Source of the DNA: Marinobacter sp.
GTDB taxonomy: Bacteria; Pseudomonadota; Gammaproteobacteria; Pseudomonadales; Oleiphilaceae
NCBI GenBank assembly: GCA_014359475.1
Contig: JACIZI010000001.1
Span: forward strand, 186,001 to 250,000
DNA length: 64,000 bases
Direction of reading: 5' to 3'
Shown here: positions 8,324 through 18,789 of the stretch, piece by piece
Numbering within the stretch: the first letter of the stretch is position 1
Layout of the letters: each line of letters starts with the position of its first letter
Notes under the pieces: generated by a model
What the model was told of the DNA's origin: nothing
The model's input: only the letters and a program-made list of their open reading frames with translations
Database searches by the model: none
Made by a program: the position numbers and the translations under genes

Positions 8324-10050
8324 GGAGCTTTCCCGGCATCATCGTGCCCGGGTCGCATGGCGCCGCCCCGGGCCGGTTCGCCGCTACCCTGACTCAGTTG
8401 CTGGAATACCGCAGGCGGCGCAGGGTAGTTAATCAGTTCATAGAGGTTGACCAGCTGCCGGCGGTAAAGATGCTCAAAATCGCTGACAATCTGTGCCGGG
8501 TTGTAATCACCGAACCACCAGAACCAGTCCGAGCCCTCGCAAATTGCCAGTTGTTCGCTGGCGGCCTGCTTTTGTTCCGCGCTCAGGCTGCCATTATCCA
8601 TCACCCGGTCAAAATGAGTCTTGGCATCACACAGAAGGTCCCAGGCGCGGTTTTTGTCCGCATCGCCAATCCATGTTGAAAAGGTGCCGTAAATCCAGCT
8701 TCCCGCTACCAGGTGCGGCAAGTGAACGACGGGATGCTTGCCGGAATCGGCTAGCCCGGAGTAGGTGGTCAGTTGCAGGGTGGGGTGATCCGTCAGCACC
8801 TGGTAGAGTTCATCCAGGAAGTACCGTGCGTTTTCCGGGTAGTATTCCCAGGCATTTTCTCCGTCCATGATGATGGAAATCACCGGCCGGTTTTTACCCT
8901 TATGATGGCCGGCAATGGCTTCCATGTGACTGACCAGATCCCCCACCGCATCTTTGGCATGCCAGTCCGCATAGGTAAAGCCAATCAGGTCAGAAAGCCC
9001 GTCATCCCGAAAGTACACCTTCAGGGCGGAGTCCCCGAAACTGAAAGGCTTATGGACGGACGCGTCGGCAATGTCCGTGCCCTGCTCTTGCGCCTCCCTC
9101 AGACTGTTATGCAGAACCGAGTCGCCGCTGGCGGTCCAGCTGAAGCCGGCCTGTTCGATATGGCCCAGTGTTGCCTGACTGAGCCCGCCTTCGGACGCCC
9201 AACACCCGGCCGGTTCCGTACCGAAAAAGCGCTGGAACACCTCCCTCGCCCTGGACAGCTGCCACTCGGTTCTCGACTCTCCCCCCGGGTAACGTTCATG
9301 AGCGGGCAGAATAATGTCCGGCATGGCTTCCCGGGCCGAACCCAGCTCCAGCAACAGCGGCAGCATGGCATGGGTATACGGGCTGACGGATAATTCCACC
9401 TGCCCCGTCGATGCAAGATGCCGGTAGCGTGGCACTATGCCGGACAGCACCTCGAAAATCACGTTCAGCAATGCACGGCGATCATCCAGGCTGAACTGTC
9501 TGCCTTTTTCCTGCAGGCTCTGGATGCAGCGGCTTTCCTGCCGTATGTGTTCACCCATCCATCCCAGGTGATACCACACCAGTAAATCTGCCAGTAGTTG
9601 CGGAGAAATATAGGCTTGCAGTTCTGGTTTGCGGCGGTACATATCAGCCAGAGTGGCCAGTCTCTCGTATGCCGGGAAGCGCTTGATGATGCGTTCCTTG
9701 TTGGCTCGCAGGCATTTTTCCATCAGACCCAGAAACGCCGGCGACCCGGGTTCCGGCAGCGGATCAGCCGCCAGCGCATCCAGGAGCGGATCACCGATGG
9801 AGCCGGTGCCGTGCCGCCACTGTTCGATATGGATCAGGTAGGTCTCGATCTGCTCCAGCAGCACCGGAGCGAAATTGACCACCGCTTTCGCGTTGGGGTG
9901 CGCCTCAAGGTGGGCTGCCATATCGCTGTAATCCTTGAGTGCATGCAGGTACACCCAGGGAAACAGGAACTGGCCGGTGCGGCGATCCTGATAGGACGGC
10001 TGGTGCATATGCCAGCAGATAACAACCGGTGTTTTCTGTTCAGAGGCCAT
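8320..10050 (-). CDS. Glycoside hydrolase family 57 alpha-glucan enzyme
   Basis: A 576-residue GH57 enzyme acting on alpha-glucan, either an amylase or a glucan-transferring/branching type. Conserved region 1 is seen as [11 protein letters not shown]. The nucleophile region has Gly-x-Trp-x-x-Glu ([10 protein letters not shown]), and the acid/base region is [12 protein letters not shown]. The long middle section [13 protein letters not shown]-like ([15 protein letters not shown]) is typical of the mixed-specificity GH57 group. It overlaps glgC by 11 bp upstream and malQ by 4 bp downstream, so these genes form a tight operon. The exact reaction is not readable from the sequence; presence next to glgC favours a role in glycogen handling. 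Confidence 0.88.
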   Translation of the reverse strand: MASEQKTPVVICWHMHQPSYQDRRTGQFLFPWVYLHALKDYSDMAAHLEAHPNAKAVVNFAPVLLEQIETYLIHIEQWRHGTGSIGDPLLDALAADPLPEPGSPAFLGLMEKCLRANKERIIKRFPAYERLATLADMYRRKPELQAYISPQLLADLLVWYHLGWMGEHIRQESRCIQSLQEKGRQFSLDDRRALLNVIFEVLSGIVPRYRHLASTGQVELSVSPYTHAMLPLLLELGSAREAMPDIILPAHERYPGGESRTEWQLSRAREVFQRFFGTEPAGCWASEGGLSQATLGHIEQAGFSWTASGDSVLHNSLREAQEQGTDIADASVHKPFSFGDSALKVYFRDDGLSDLIGFTYADWHAKDAVGDLVSHMEAIAGHHKGKNRPVISIIMDGENAWEYYPENARYFLDELYQVLTDHPTLQLTTYSGLADSGKHPVVHLPHLVAGSWIYGTFSTWIGDADKNRAWDLLCDAKTHFDRVMDNGSLSAEQKQAASEQLAICEGSDWFWWFGDYNPAQIVSDFEHLYRRQLVNLYELINYPAPPAVFQQLSQGSGEPARGGAMRPGHDDAGKAP

Positions 10051-11305
10051 GAGGATAGTCCTGTCCGAGTAGTTCCGGGGTAATCAGCACGACACCGCCC
10101 GGCGATACATGGAAGCGTGCGCGATCCTGTTCGGGATTGATCCCGATATTCGTGCCGTCGGGAATACGGCAGCCCCGGTCAATCAGGGCTCGATGGATAC
10201 GGCAGTTCCGGCCGATCTCCACATCGGGATAGATAACGGAATCGGAAATTTCACTGTACGAGTGAACACGCACCTGGGAGAAAAGCAGGGAATGCCGCAC
10301 CAGTGCCCCGGATACAATGCAACCACCGGCCACCATGGAATCCACGGCCATACCGCGGCGGTTTGCATCGTCGAACACGAATTTGGCCGGCGGCAGTTGC
10401 TCCTGATAGGTCCAGATCGGCCAGTGTGAGTCGTAAAGATTAAGCTCGGGGCTGACGCCGATCAGTTCCAGATTGGCCCGCCACAGGGAATCCACTGTGC
10501 CCACATCCCGCCAGTAGGCGGGCTTGTCCTGCAGCGGATCCCGGAACGGAAAAGCAATGACCCGGCGCCTGGAAATCACGGAGGGAATCACATCCTTCCC
10601 GAAGTCGTGTGATGAACGGGTTTCCTGCTCTTGGTCCCGCAGCAGCTCATCACAGAGCACCGGTGTACTGAAGACATAGATACCCATGGATACCAGGGCC
10701 TTGTCCGGCTGACCCGGTATGGGCTCGGGGGTTTCAGGTTTTTCTACAAAACGGGTAATCCGCAGCTCTTCATCAACAGACATCACTCCGAACGCGGAGG
10801 CTTCTTCCAGAGGAACCTCAATGCACCCGACAGTGATATCGGCCCCGCTTTCGACATGGGCGGCAAGCATAGTGCCGTAATCCATCTTGTAGACATGGTC
10901 ACCCGCCAGAATCAGAACATATTCCGGCTTATGGCTACGGATGATATCCAGGTTCTGGAGGACAGCATCAGCTGTACCTTCGTACCAGGAAGTCTCAATA
11001 CGCTGCTGGGCGGGCAACAGCTCCACAAATTCATCCAGCTCACCTCGTAAAAACCCCCAACCGCGCTGGATATGGCGGATCAGGGAATGGGATTTGTACT
11101 GGGTGATCACCCCTACCTGCCCGATGCCGGAATTGATGCAATTGGACAGGGGAAAGTCGATGATCCGGAACTTGCCGCCGAAAGGCACTGCTGGTTTTGC
11201 GCGCCAGCGAGTAAGATCGTGCAACCTTGAACCGCGGCCGCCGGCAAGCACCAATGCAAGGGTTTGGCGGGTAAGACGACTGACAAAACGCTTTGCCGTA
11301 TGCAT
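10040..11305 (-). CDS. glgC: Glucose-1-phosphate adenylyltransferase
   Basis: Makes ADP-glucose from glucose-1-phosphate and ATP, the committed step of glycogen synthesis. The 421-residue protein has the nucleotidyltransferase loop [13 protein letters not shown], the following [15 protein letters not shown], the catalytic region [12 protein letters not shown] and the sugar-phosphate region [10 protein letters not shown] left-handed beta-helix with [20 protein letters not shown]-type repeats ends the protein ([15 protein letters not shown] seen). I chose the ATG at 11305, which has AAGGA upstream; an extension to 11359 adds residues unlike the family. It is first in the minus-strand glycogen operon and divergent from glgB. 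Confidence 0.95.
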   Translation of the reverse strand: MHTAKRFVSRLTRQTLALVLAGGRGSRLHDLTRWRAKPAVPFGGKFRIIDFPLSNCINSGIGQVGVITQYKSHSLIRHIQRGWGFLRGELDEFVELLPAQQRIETSWYEGTADAVLQNLDIIRSHKPEYVLILAGDHVYKMDYGTMLAAHVESGADITVGCIEVPLEEASAFGVMSVDEELRITRFVEKPETPEPIPGQPDKALVSMGIYVFSTPVLCDELLRDQEQETRSSHDFGKDVIPSVISRRRVIAFPFRDPLQDKPAYWRDVGTVDSLWRANLELIGVSPELNLYDSHWPIWTYQEQLPPAKFVFDDANRRGMAVDSMVAGGCIVSGALVRHSLLFSQVRVHSYSEISDSVIYPDVEIGRNCRIHRALIDRGCRIPDGTNIGINPEQDRARFHVSPGGVVLITPELLGQDYPHGL

Positions 11306-11505
11306 AGTGAGGATCCTTACACATGACACCCCGGCTGACCGCCAAACCACCAGGGCCATTAAAATGTAGACGAGTTACACTATAAAAACACATTATCACG
11401 GATTTATGACGTAGACTTGTTTTGGGGCATTTTTTTGTGCAGCCTTTCTGGCATCAAACGGATTCTGAATCAAACCGGACGTGACAGTCTATGGAGTGAC
11501 AGCCT
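11306..11505. promoter_or_regulatory. Divergent promoter region glgC / glgB
   Basis: 200 bp between the divergent starts of glgC and glgB, more A/T-rich than the flanking genes, with TACACTATAAAAACAC near the middle. Both glycogen operons must be transcribed from here. I could not fix individual -10/-35 pairs with confidence. Confidence 0.5.
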
Positions 11506-13155
11506 ATGGAAAGTGCAGACCCCAGCGATTTCGACCTTCACCTGTTCTCGGAAGGACGCCACTGGCATATTTACAATGTTCTGGGTGCGCACCCATGCAG
11601 GCGCGCCGGTGAGGAAGGTGTGCGCTTTGCCGTCTGGGCTCCGGAAGCAAGGGGGGTCAGCGTGGCTGGTGATTTCAATGACTGGCAGGCGGGCGAACAC
11701 CCCATGACCTGTCATGGGGGCTACGGGGTCTGGTCCTGTTTCGTGCCGGGCATTGGGCCGGGCAGCCTCTATAAATTTGCCATCACCACCGCCAGTGGTG
11801 AGCAACTGCTGAAGACGGATCCCTACGGTCAGTTGTTTGAGCTGCGACCGGCAACCGCTGCCGTGGTTACCTGCCGTGGCGGGTACGAATGGACGGATGG
11901 CGACTGGCTGGTGCAGCGCGCCCACCGGAACTGGCAGGCCTCGCCCCTGTCGGTTTACGAGGTTCACGCCGCATCCTGGAGACACCATGGTTCCGGGCGC
12001 TGGCTCAATTACCGGGAGCTGGCGGATCAGTTGATTCCCTATGTGGTTGAGATGGGCTTTACCCACATTGAGCTGCTGCCGGTAACCGAGCACCCGCTGG
12101 ACGAATCCTGGGGCTACCAGACTACCGGTTACTACGCGCCAACCCGGCGCTTCGGTGAGCCGGATGACCTTCGCTATCTGGTGGATCAGTGTCATGAACA
12201 CGGAATCGGAGTCATCCTGGACTGGGTGCCAGGGCACTTCCCTAACGATCACCACGCCCTGGCCCGCTTTGATGGCAGTGCCCTTTATGAACATGAAGAT
12301 CCCCGCAAAGGCCAGCACCAGGACTGGGGCACGCTGATCTATAACTATGGCCGCAATGAAGTCCGCAACTTCCTCATTGGCAGCGCGCTGTTCTGGCTGG
12401 ATACCTTTCATATCGACGGACTGCGGGTGGATGCGGTGGCCTCCATGCTTTACCTGAACTATTCCCGCAAGGATGGTGAGTGGGAACCCAACATTTATGG
12501 GGGTTGTGAAAATCTGGAGGCCATCAACTTTCTCCGGGAGCTGAATCAGGCCTGCCATAGCCGTTTTCCCGGCGTGCTGGTGTGCGCCGAAGAATCCACC
12601 TCGTGGCCGGGGGTGACCCGTTCTGCGGAGACCGGCGGACTGGGTTTCGACCTGAAGTGGAACATGGGCTGGATGCACGACACCCTGGACTACCTCCAGC
12701 AGGATCCGGTTTATCGTCAGTACCATCACGACAAACTCACATTCGGTTTGCTTTACGCCTTCTCTGAGCGTTTTCTCCTGCCGCTATCCCACGACGAGGT
12801 GGTGCATGGCAAAGGCAGCCTGATCAACAAGATGGCCGGTGACGAATGGCAACAACGGGCCTCCCTGCGCCTGCTATTCAGTTACCTGTTTACCTACCCC
12901 GGCGCCAAGCTGGTATTCATGGGCGGCGAATTTGGTCAGCGACGGGAATGGAGCGAATCCCGGGAGCTGGACTGGCACCTTCTGTCCAGTCCAGGGCACG
13001 ATGGCATCCGGCGGGCCGTGCAGGACCTGAACGGGATATACCGGCACCGGGTGTCGCTGTATGGCGGGGGTTTCTCGCAGGAGGGTTTCGAATGGATTGA
13101 TTGCCACGACTCATCCCAGTCTGTGGTCAGCTTTCTCCGCGGGGGGGGCGGATAA
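11506..13155 (+). CDS. glgB: 1,4-alpha-glucan branching enzyme, interrupted by an in-frame stop
   Basis: Introduces alpha-1,6 branches into glycogen (GH13). The frame from ATG 11506 runs 549 codons to a TAA at 13153-13155, directly after a run of eight G. All three catalytic acids lie upstream of that stop: nucleophile region [14 protein letters not shown], acid/base [10 protein letters not shown] and the third site [13 protein letters not shown]. An N-terminal CBM48-like domain ([23 protein letters not shown]) precedes the barrel. The missing C-terminal beta domain is encoded immediately after the stop in the same frame (13156-13392). The intact protein would be about 627 residues. The break may be a true mutation or a sequencing error at the homopolymer plus a second small indel. 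Confidence 0.88.
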   Translation: MESADPSDFDLHLFSEGRHWHIYNVLGAHPCRRAGEEGVRFAVWAPEARGVSVAGDFNDWQAGEHPMTCHGGYGVWSCFVPGIGPGSLYKFAITTASGEQLLKTDPYGQLFELRPATAAVVTCRGGYEWTDGDWLVQRAHRNWQASPLSVYEVHAASWRHHGSGRWLNYRELADQLIPYVVEMGFTHIELLPVTEHPLDESWGYQTTGYYAPTRRFGEPDDLRYLVDQCHEHGIGVILDWVPGHFPNDHHALARFDGSALYEHEDPRKGQHQDWGTLIYNYGRNEVRNFLIGSALFWLDTFHIDGLRVDAVASMLYLNYSRKDGEWEPNIYGGCENLEAINFLRELNQACHSRFPGVLVCAEESTSWPGVTRSAETGGLGFDLKWNMGWMHDTLDYLQQDPVYRQYHHDKLTFGLLYAFSERFLLPLSHDEVVHGKGSLINKMAGDEWQQRASLRLLFSYLFTYPGAKLVFMGGEFGQRREWSESRELDWHLLSSPGHDGIRRAVQDLNGIYRHRVSLYGGGFSQEGFEWIDCHDSSQSVVSFLRGGGG

Positions 13156-13392
13156 ACGACAGTGATTGTCATGAATTTCACCCCGGTACCCCGGCATCAT
13201 TATCGGATTGGTGTCCCGGAACCGGGCATCTGGCAGGAAATCTTCAATTCCGACTCGGAATACTATGGGGGCAGCAATCTGGGCAATCCCTACCCGATTC
13301 AGGCCCAGGACAGACCCTGGATGAACCGGAACTGGTCACTGGAACTGACCCTGCCCCCGCTGGGAGCGCTGATTCTGAGGGTGGCGCCGTGA
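13156..13392 (+). pseudogene. glgB: C-terminal fragment of glgB after the stop
   Basis: About 78 codons in the same frame as the upstream glgB, starting right after TAA 13153-13155. They encode MNFTPVPRHHYRIGVPEPG and end LTLPPLGALILRVAP, the standard C-terminus of branching enzymes. The terminal TGA overlaps the GTG start of glgA (GTGA, 13389-13392), so the original glgB-glgA coupling is intact. A GTG at 13162 could in principle restart translation, but a separate C-domain has no known activity. Confidence 0.85.
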
Positions 13393-14885
13393 CCCGTGTG
13401 CTATTCACCACGAGTGAACTGTATCCACTGGTTAAAACGGGCGGCCTGGCGGATGTATCCGGCAGCCTGCCCGCCGCACTGAAGACAGCAGGAGTGGATG
13501 TGCGGATACTGCTGCCCGGTTACCCTGCTGCGATGTCGCAGGCCAGGCAACAGTCCGCGACTTCATTGCCCAGCCTGCAGGTGGGGCAATACGAAGTGAC
13601 ATTGTGGGAAATCCGGCTGCCGGAAACCAGGGTGCCGGTCTGGCTGGTGGACTGTCCTCCCATGTTCGACCGGAGCGGCAGCCTCTACCACAACCCGGAG
13701 GGGCACGAGTGGTGGGACAATGCCCACCGGTTTGCCTTGTTTGCCCGGGTAGCTGTACTGCTGGCCACCGGCAGCGCCGGCACGGACTGGATTCCCGATC
13801 TGGTGCATTGTAACGACTGGCAGAGCGGCCTGATCCCGGTCTGGCTGGCTACCCTGCCCCAGGCACCGGCCACTGTATTCACCATTCACAACCTCGCCTA
13901 TCAGGGGTTGTTCGACCACGACACCTTCCGGGCCCTGGGGTTGCCTGACTCGTTATGGCATTGGGAGCGGCTCGAATTTCATGGCATGCTGTCGTTCATC
14001 AAGGGCGGTCTGGTGTACAGCGACCGGATCACCACCGTCAGCCCGGGTTATGCAAGGGAAATACAGACACCGGAATTTGGTTACGGCCTGGACGACCTCC
14101 TCAGGCACCGGCGGGAGCACCTGAGCGGCATTCTCAATGGTATCGATACCGATGTGTGGAATCCCGCCACCGACAGGCTCATTGCCAAACGCTTTAAATC
14201 CGGTCAGTGGAACAAAAAGGCATTGTGTAAGCGGTCGCTGCTCCGGGAAACCGGCCTGACCAATGATAATGGTGAGGCACCGCTGATTGGTTTTATCGGT
14301 CGCCTGGTCGAGCAAAAAGGTGTCGACTGGCTGCTGGAGGTGATGCCGGGCTGGCTTGAGAAAGGCTGTCGGTTCGTGATTCTTGGTTCCGGTGAGCAAC
14401 ACTACGAAGAACCACTGCAGCGGCTTGCGGAAGCCTGGCCGGGAAGGGTGTCCGTAACTTTCGGCTATGATGAAGCCCTGTCCCATCGTATCACCGCCGG
14501 CTGCGACGCCCTTGTGATGCCCTCAAGGTTTGAGCCGTGTGGCCTGAACCAGCTGTACAGTCTTCGCTACGGAACTGTGCCGATTGTGCATCGGGTAGGT
14601 GGTCTGGCGGACACCGTGCTGGACCCGGAGGAGGCGGGACCGGATCAGGCCAATGGCTTCTGTTTCTCCAGCCCGGGTGCCGCCGGTCTGAATGAGTCGC
14701 TGGGCAGAGCGCTGGCCGCTTTCTCCGATAAGCCTTACTGGCAACGCCTGCAGGCTAATGGCATGGCCCGGGACTTTTCCTGGACCCGCAGCGCCCGAGA
14801 CTATCAGCTACTCTACCAGAGCATTCTTCCTGACCATGTTTCCGACCGGCTGTACCCACCCTATGGAGGAAAACACCATGCATAA
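13389..14885 (+). CDS. glgA: Glycogen synthase (ADP-glucose type)
   Basis: Extends alpha-1,4-glucan from ADP-glucose (GT5). The start is the GTG at 13389, giving MTRVLFTTSELYPLVKTGGLADVSG with the KTGGL substrate-binding motif. The 498-residue protein then shows VHCNDWQSGLIP, VFTIHNLAYQG, IGFIGRLVEQKGVDWL and the GT-B C-terminal motif PSRFEPCGLNQLYSLRYGTVPIV (E and PCGLNQ seen). The same frame is open upstream to 13101, but that part matches glgB in another frame and is not real coding for GlgA. It overlaps glgB by 4 bp and the following phosphorylase by 8 bp. It is translationally coupled in the plus-strand operon. Confidence 0.95.
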   Translation: MTRVLFTTSELYPLVKTGGLADVSGSLPAALKTAGVDVRILLPGYPAAMSQARQQSATSLPSLQVGQYEVTLWEIRLPETRVPVWLVDCPPMFDRSGSLYHNPEGHEWWDNAHRFALFARVAVLLATGSAGTDWIPDLVHCNDWQSGLIPVWLATLPQAPATVFTIHNLAYQGLFDHDTFRALGLPDSLWHWERLEFHGMLSFIKGGLVYSDRITTVSPGYAREIQTPEFGYGLDDLLRHRREHLSGILNGIDTDVWNPATDRLIAKRFKSGQWNKKALCKRSLLRETGLTNDNGEAPLIGFIGRLVEQKGVDWLLEVMPGWLEKGCRFVILGSGEQHYEEPLQRLAEAWPGRVSVTFGYDEALSHRITAGCDALVMPSRFEPCGLNQLYSLRYGTVPIVHRVGGLADTVLDPEEAGPDQANGFCFSSPGAAGLNESLGRALAAFSDKPYWQRLQANGMARDFSWTRSARDYQLLYQSILPDHVSDRLYPPYGGKHHA

Positions 14886-17433
14886 GGCGACAGAGTTCCG
14901 GCTTGAAGCCAACCCCCGCGTTCCGGAGTCCCTCGGACGTCTGGAGGAGCTTGCCAATGACCTGTTTTACAGTTGGGACCACGGAGTACGCAGCCTGTTC
15001 GCACGCATCGACCTGACGCTGTGGCAGAAGGTAGAACATAACCCGAAGTTGTTCCTGCGCCGGGTAGCCCAGGAGCGGCTGGATGAAGCCGCCAGCGACC
15101 GGGCTTTTTTATCCGAATACCGGCGTGTTCTCAGCAGTTACGATACCTACCTGGAGGCCGGGCCTGAGAAGGAAGTCAGCGATGCCCTGGATCCCGATAA
15201 ATCACTGGTTGCGTATTTTTGCGCGGAGTTTGGCTTCCATGAGAGTTTTCCCATCTACTCCGGCGGGCTCGGAATTCTGGCGGGTGACCACTGCAAGGCA
15301 GCAAGTGACCTGGCCCTGCCATTTGTAGCGGTCGGGCTGCTCTATCAGCAGGGCTACTTTATTCAGCGTATTGATGGTACCGGGCAGCAGATTGCCCGCT
15401 ACTACTCCCATTCCAGCGACGAATTGCCCATCACGCTTGTCGAGACCGGTGGCGAGCCCCTGAAGGTGTCAGTGCCCTTCCCGGGCCGGACGGTCACAGC
15501 CCGGGTATGGCAGGCCCGGGTCGGGCATATCCGGCTCTATCTGCTGGACAGCAACACCCCGGAAAACAATCCGGACGATCAGGCTCTGACGCTGCAACTG
15601 TATGGTGGTGACCAGAACACCCGGATCAGTCAGGAAATGTTGCTGGGCATCGGGGGCGTTCGGGCCCTGGCGGCACTCGGACTGCAACCAACGGTCTGGC
15701 ACATCAACGAGGGACACGCGGCGTTCCAGATTCTGGAGCGTTGCCGGCAAACCATGGAGGCGACCGGGCTGGAATTTGATGCAGCCCTGGAGGCTGTCGC
15801 CACTGCCACACTGTTCACCACCCATACCCCGGTGCCTGCCGGCCATGACATCTTTCCGGCGGATCTGGTCCAGCATGCCCTGGGCCCTTACCTGGAGGAT
15901 TCCGGGATGGCGTTCGATCCGGTATTCGCTCTGGGATCAAAAGCCGATGGGGATGGTTTCAATATGACCAGCCTGGGCCTGCGGGGGTCCCGCTACCACA
16001 ATGGGGTGAGCCGGATCCATGGTGGCGTGGCATCCCGCATGGAGGGGGATATCTGGCCACAGATTCCGCCCGATGAAAACCCCATCGGCTACATTACCAA
16101 CGGTGTGCACGTGCCTACCTTCCTGGCCCCGGAATGGGCCAGCCTGTTTGATATCCGCGCGCCTACCTGGCGGAGCGAGCTACGGAATCCTGAGTTCTGG
16201 GAGTTCGTGGAACGGATCCCGGATTACCATTTCTGGAGTGTGCACAAGGCCCTCAAGCAGCAGATGTCCGAGTTTATTGTACGCAGGCTGGACCGCCAGC
16301 ATCGCCGCAACGGCATTGGTCATTCGGTAACCGGGCGCATGACCCGGCATCTGCTTTCCACGGACAAGGACGCATTGGTGATTGGTTTTGCCCGTCGCTT
16401 TGCCACCTACAAACGGGCCACCCTGTTGTTTTCGGACCTGGAGCGGCTGGAACGGATCGTCACCGACGAAAACCGTCCGGTGGTACTGGTTTTTGCCGGC
16501 AAGGCGCACCCCCAGGACAAGCCCGGCCAGCAACTCATCAAAGTTATCCATGAACTGTCCATGCAGCCGGCTTTGCTGGGCCATGTGATCCTGCTGGAGA
16601 ATTATGACCAGGCCATGGCCCGCCGCCTGCTCAGCGGCGTGGATGTGTGGCTGAACACGCCCGAGTATCCCAAGGAAGCCAGTGGCACCTCCGGAGAAAA
16701 GGCCGCACTGAATGGTGCCCTGAATCTCAGTGTACTGGATGGCTGGTGGGGTGAGGGTTACGACGGCAACAATGGCTGGTCCATACCGCCCAGGGATACG
16801 GAGCTGGATGCCGATTTCCGGAACCGGGAGGAAGCAAGAGACCTGCTGGACCTTCTGGAATTTGAAGTCGTTCCCGTGTATTACGACCGGGCCGCCCAGG
16901 GCTATTCGTCCCGGTGGGTTTCGCGGTCCAAGGCCGCCATGAAAACCATCACCCCCCGCTTCAACAGCCAGCGAATGGTGATGGATTATGTCACCCGTTT
17001 TTATCAGCCGGCATCCTCGCTGGGCCAGTCTCTGCTGGCGGATAACGGCCGCCCGGCCGCCGAACTGGCCGCCTGGAAAGCCCGGGTAAGAGATGCCTGG
17101 TCCGGGGTGGCTGTCAGGCTGGTGGACTGCATGGACAGCCGCTGCGCCCACGACGAGACAGTTCCGGTCAGGGTCGAGGTCACCATGAATGGCCTGACGG
17201 AACAGGATATTCGGGTGGAATGTGTGGTGAGCCCGGACTGTGTCGGCAGTTATGAGTCCGCCGGAGAAGATGTGATCGCGTTGAAAAAAGAGAGCGACTC
17301 CGACGGCAAGACCGTATTCAGCACTCGTATGCAACCACCCTATCCCGGGCTGCAAACGATACGCTTGCGGGTCTACCCGTATCACACCGCGCTCACCCAC
17401 CGATTTGAAATGGGGGCCATGCTCTGGGCCTGA
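14878..17433 (+). CDS. glgP: Alpha-glucan phosphorylase (second copy, DUF3417 type)
   Basis: A second GT35 phosphorylase of 851 residues. The start is the ATG at 14878 with a strong GGAGGAAAA ribosome site inside the end of glgA. The N-terminal DUF3417 region is present (LEELANDLFYSWDHGVRSLF), followed by FCAEFGFHESFPIYSGGLG, HINEGHAAFQ and FARRFATYKRATLL. The PLP lysine lies in GTSGEKAALNGALNLS. It has a longer N-terminal section and a C-terminal Ig-like segment (VPVRVEVTMNGL). It is the last gene of glgB-glgA-glgP and ends 22 bp from the convergent acyltransferase gene. Its pairing with biosynthetic genes suggests trimming of nascent glycogen. Confidence 0.92.
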   Translation: MHKATEFRLEANPRVPESLGRLEELANDLFYSWDHGVRSLFARIDLTLWQKVEHNPKLFLRRVAQERLDEAASDRAFLSEYRRVLSSYDTYLEAGPEKEVSDALDPDKSLVAYFCAEFGFHESFPIYSGGLGILAGDHCKAASDLALPFVAVGLLYQQGYFIQRIDGTGQQIARYYSHSSDELPITLVETGGEPLKVSVPFPGRTVTARVWQARVGHIRLYLLDSNTPENNPDDQALTLQLYGGDQNTRISQEMLLGIGGVRALAALGLQPTVWHINEGHAAFQILERCRQTMEATGLEFDAALEAVATATLFTTHTPVPAGHDIFPADLVQHALGPYLEDSGMAFDPVFALGSKADGDGFNMTSLGLRGSRYHNGVSRIHGGVASRMEGDIWPQIPPDENPIGYITNGVHVPTFLAPEWASLFDIRAPTWRSELRNPEFWEFVERIPDYHFWSVHKALKQQMSEFIVRRLDRQHRRNGIGHSVTGRMTRHLLSTDKDALVIGFARRFATYKRATLLFSDLERLERIVTDENRPVVLVFAGKAHPQDKPGQQLIKVIHELSMQPALLGHVILLENYDQAMARRLLSGVDVWLNTPEYPKEASGTSGEKAALNGALNLSVLDGWWGEGYDGNNGWSIPPRDTELDADFRNREEARDLLDLLEFEVVPVYYDRAAQGYSSRWVSRSKAAMKTITPRFNSQRMVMDYVTRFYQPASSLGQSLLADNGRPAAELAAWKARVRDAWSGVAVRLVDCMDSRCAHDETVPVRVEVTMNGLTEQDIRVECVVSPDCVGSYESAGEDVIALKKESDSDGKTVFSTRMQPPYPGLQTIRLRVYPYHTALTHRFEMGAMLWA

Positions 17434-17455
17434 CCGGCCCCGGCTTTGCGGGCTG

Positions 17456-18640
17456 TCAACCGGTCATGGCGGAGTGTTTCAGGGCACTGACCACCGGGTT
17501 GGCGTACATGTCCAGAAAATAGGGCCTTGCTGCCTCGGGGCATGCCTCCATCCGGTGCCTGAGTTCTGTCTCCGCAGCTTTCAGGTCCGCCCGTGACCGG
17601 GTATCCGCGGTGGCCACTTCGTCCGCCGGTTCTGCTGTGCATCCGGAGGGTTGCCGCTGCCGCATCTTGAGGTTGTAGGCCGCCAGATTGGAGGCATGAA
17701 GGTGGTAGTTACTCTGGATATCATGATCAATGCGTTCTGCCATCAGCCGTGGAAGCTCCGGCGCATTGGTTACCGGTTTTCCGAAGTGCACATGCACGTG
17801 CCCCTTAAAGCCAGTCAGGCCTTTGATTATCTGGGCGCTGTCCTCATCAGGGGCCTTCTGGTACTGACCGGTGCGAGCCCTTTCCTCGAGTTCTTTCGCT
17901 TTGTCGACATCGCAGGGGTCGTACTCATAGGCGATGGATACCGGCACAATGTGCAGACGGTTCATGGCTTCTGCAAACGACAAGCCGCTTTTTTTGCAGC
18001 TCATGTAGAACATCTTGATGATCGCCGGATCGGTCACATCCAGGCCGTCTTTCGCCCTGCCCTCTCGCTGGGCAATCCAGATACTGTGATTGTCGTTGAT
18101 ACTGTGATTGATAAACCCGGACAGGGTCAGGAACGCATTCCGCATTTCCCTGGGGCTGGCAACGTTACGACGCACCACAAAACTCTTGTTGAGGCGCATC
18201 ATTTCCGCGAAAACCCGGTTGGACAGAAGGTTATCCCCAATGGCGATGCGGGTGGTGGTGAAACCGTTAGAGAACAGCAAGTAGTTGACCAGCATCGGGT
18301 CAAAGACAATGTCCCGATGATTCGACACGAACAGGTGGGCGCTGTGCTTGTCAAGGTTCTCCAGGCCGCTATGGGTTACACGGGTGGTGGTGCTCCCGAT
18401 CAGGCTGCTGACCTGTTCGGAGAGCTGTGCCTGCATATCATCCACCCGCTGAATTCCGGAAAAACGCGACTCCAGCCAGCGTCGCACCCGGACACGCACC
18501 AGCGGTGCAAGCCAGCGCGCCAGTAACGGGGACCGAAAGCGGGCAATCATGTCCAGAAACTCCCGGTCCTCCAGTAAACGGCGAATAACCGCGGGGGCTT
18601 CTGCGTCTGAGTAGGGGCGAATAGCGTCGAAATCCTGCAT
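17456..18640 (-). CDS. PlsC-like glycerol-phosphate acyltransferase family protein
   Basis: A 394-residue acyltransferase of the lysophosphatidate acyltransferase superfamily, probably acting on a glycerolipid at the inner membrane. The catalytic block is SNHRDIVFDPML, where His and Asp are five residues apart rather than the four of canonical HxxxxD. A second block FVVRRN and third block IWIAQREGRAKDG correspond to the usual PlsC motifs. A fourth, VPVSIAYEYDP, follows. I placed the start at the ATG 18640 (MQDFDAIRPYSD), preceded by CAGG; an upstream extension to 18724 looks non-coding. The substrate is not known. It converges with the phosphorylase gene. Confidence 0.8.
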   Translation of the reverse strand: MQDFDAIRPYSDAEAPAVIRRLLEDREFLDMIARFRSPLLARWLAPLVRVRVRRWLESRFSGIQRVDDMQAQLSEQVSSLIGSTTTRVTHSGLENLDKHSAHLFVSNHRDIVFDPMLVNYLLFSNGFTTTRIAIGDNLLSNRVFAEMMRLNKSFVVRRNVASPREMRNAFLTLSGFINHSINDNHSIWIAQREGRAKDGLDVTDPAIIKMFYMSCKKSGLSFAEAMNRLHIVPVSIAYEYDPCDVDKAKELEERARTGQYQKAPDEDSAQIIKGLTGFKGHVHVHFGKPVTNAPELPRLMAERIDHDIQSNYHLHASNLAAYNLKMRQRQPSGCTAEPADEVATADTRSRADLKAAETELRHRMEACPEAARPYFLDMYANPVVSALKHSAMTG

Positions 18641-18789
18641 GGGCAACCTGTTGCGTGTTTTGGTCAGTATTGTAGCGGCCAGCGAGTGCCCTGTCTTGAC
18701 TGGCGGTTGCATCGATAGTCCCATGGACAGGAAGGGTTTCTGGTATCATGCACTTTTCTTCAAACCGGACCGGATGCATTTGCCCAGCC

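Noticed and set aside
11470-12729. Minus-strand open frame opposite glgB
   Set aside because: Shadow of GlgB coding sequence; no family resemblance and no start signal.
13101-13388. Upstream frame continuous with glgA, which could make a GlgB-GlgA fusion after -1 slippage on G8
   Set aside because: The conserved GlgB C-terminus is encoded in the original frame of glgB rather than in this frame, and glgA has its own start overlapping the glgB stop.
16180-17400. Minus-strand open frame opposite the second phosphorylase gene
   Set aside because: Antisense shadow; no ribosome site or known domain.
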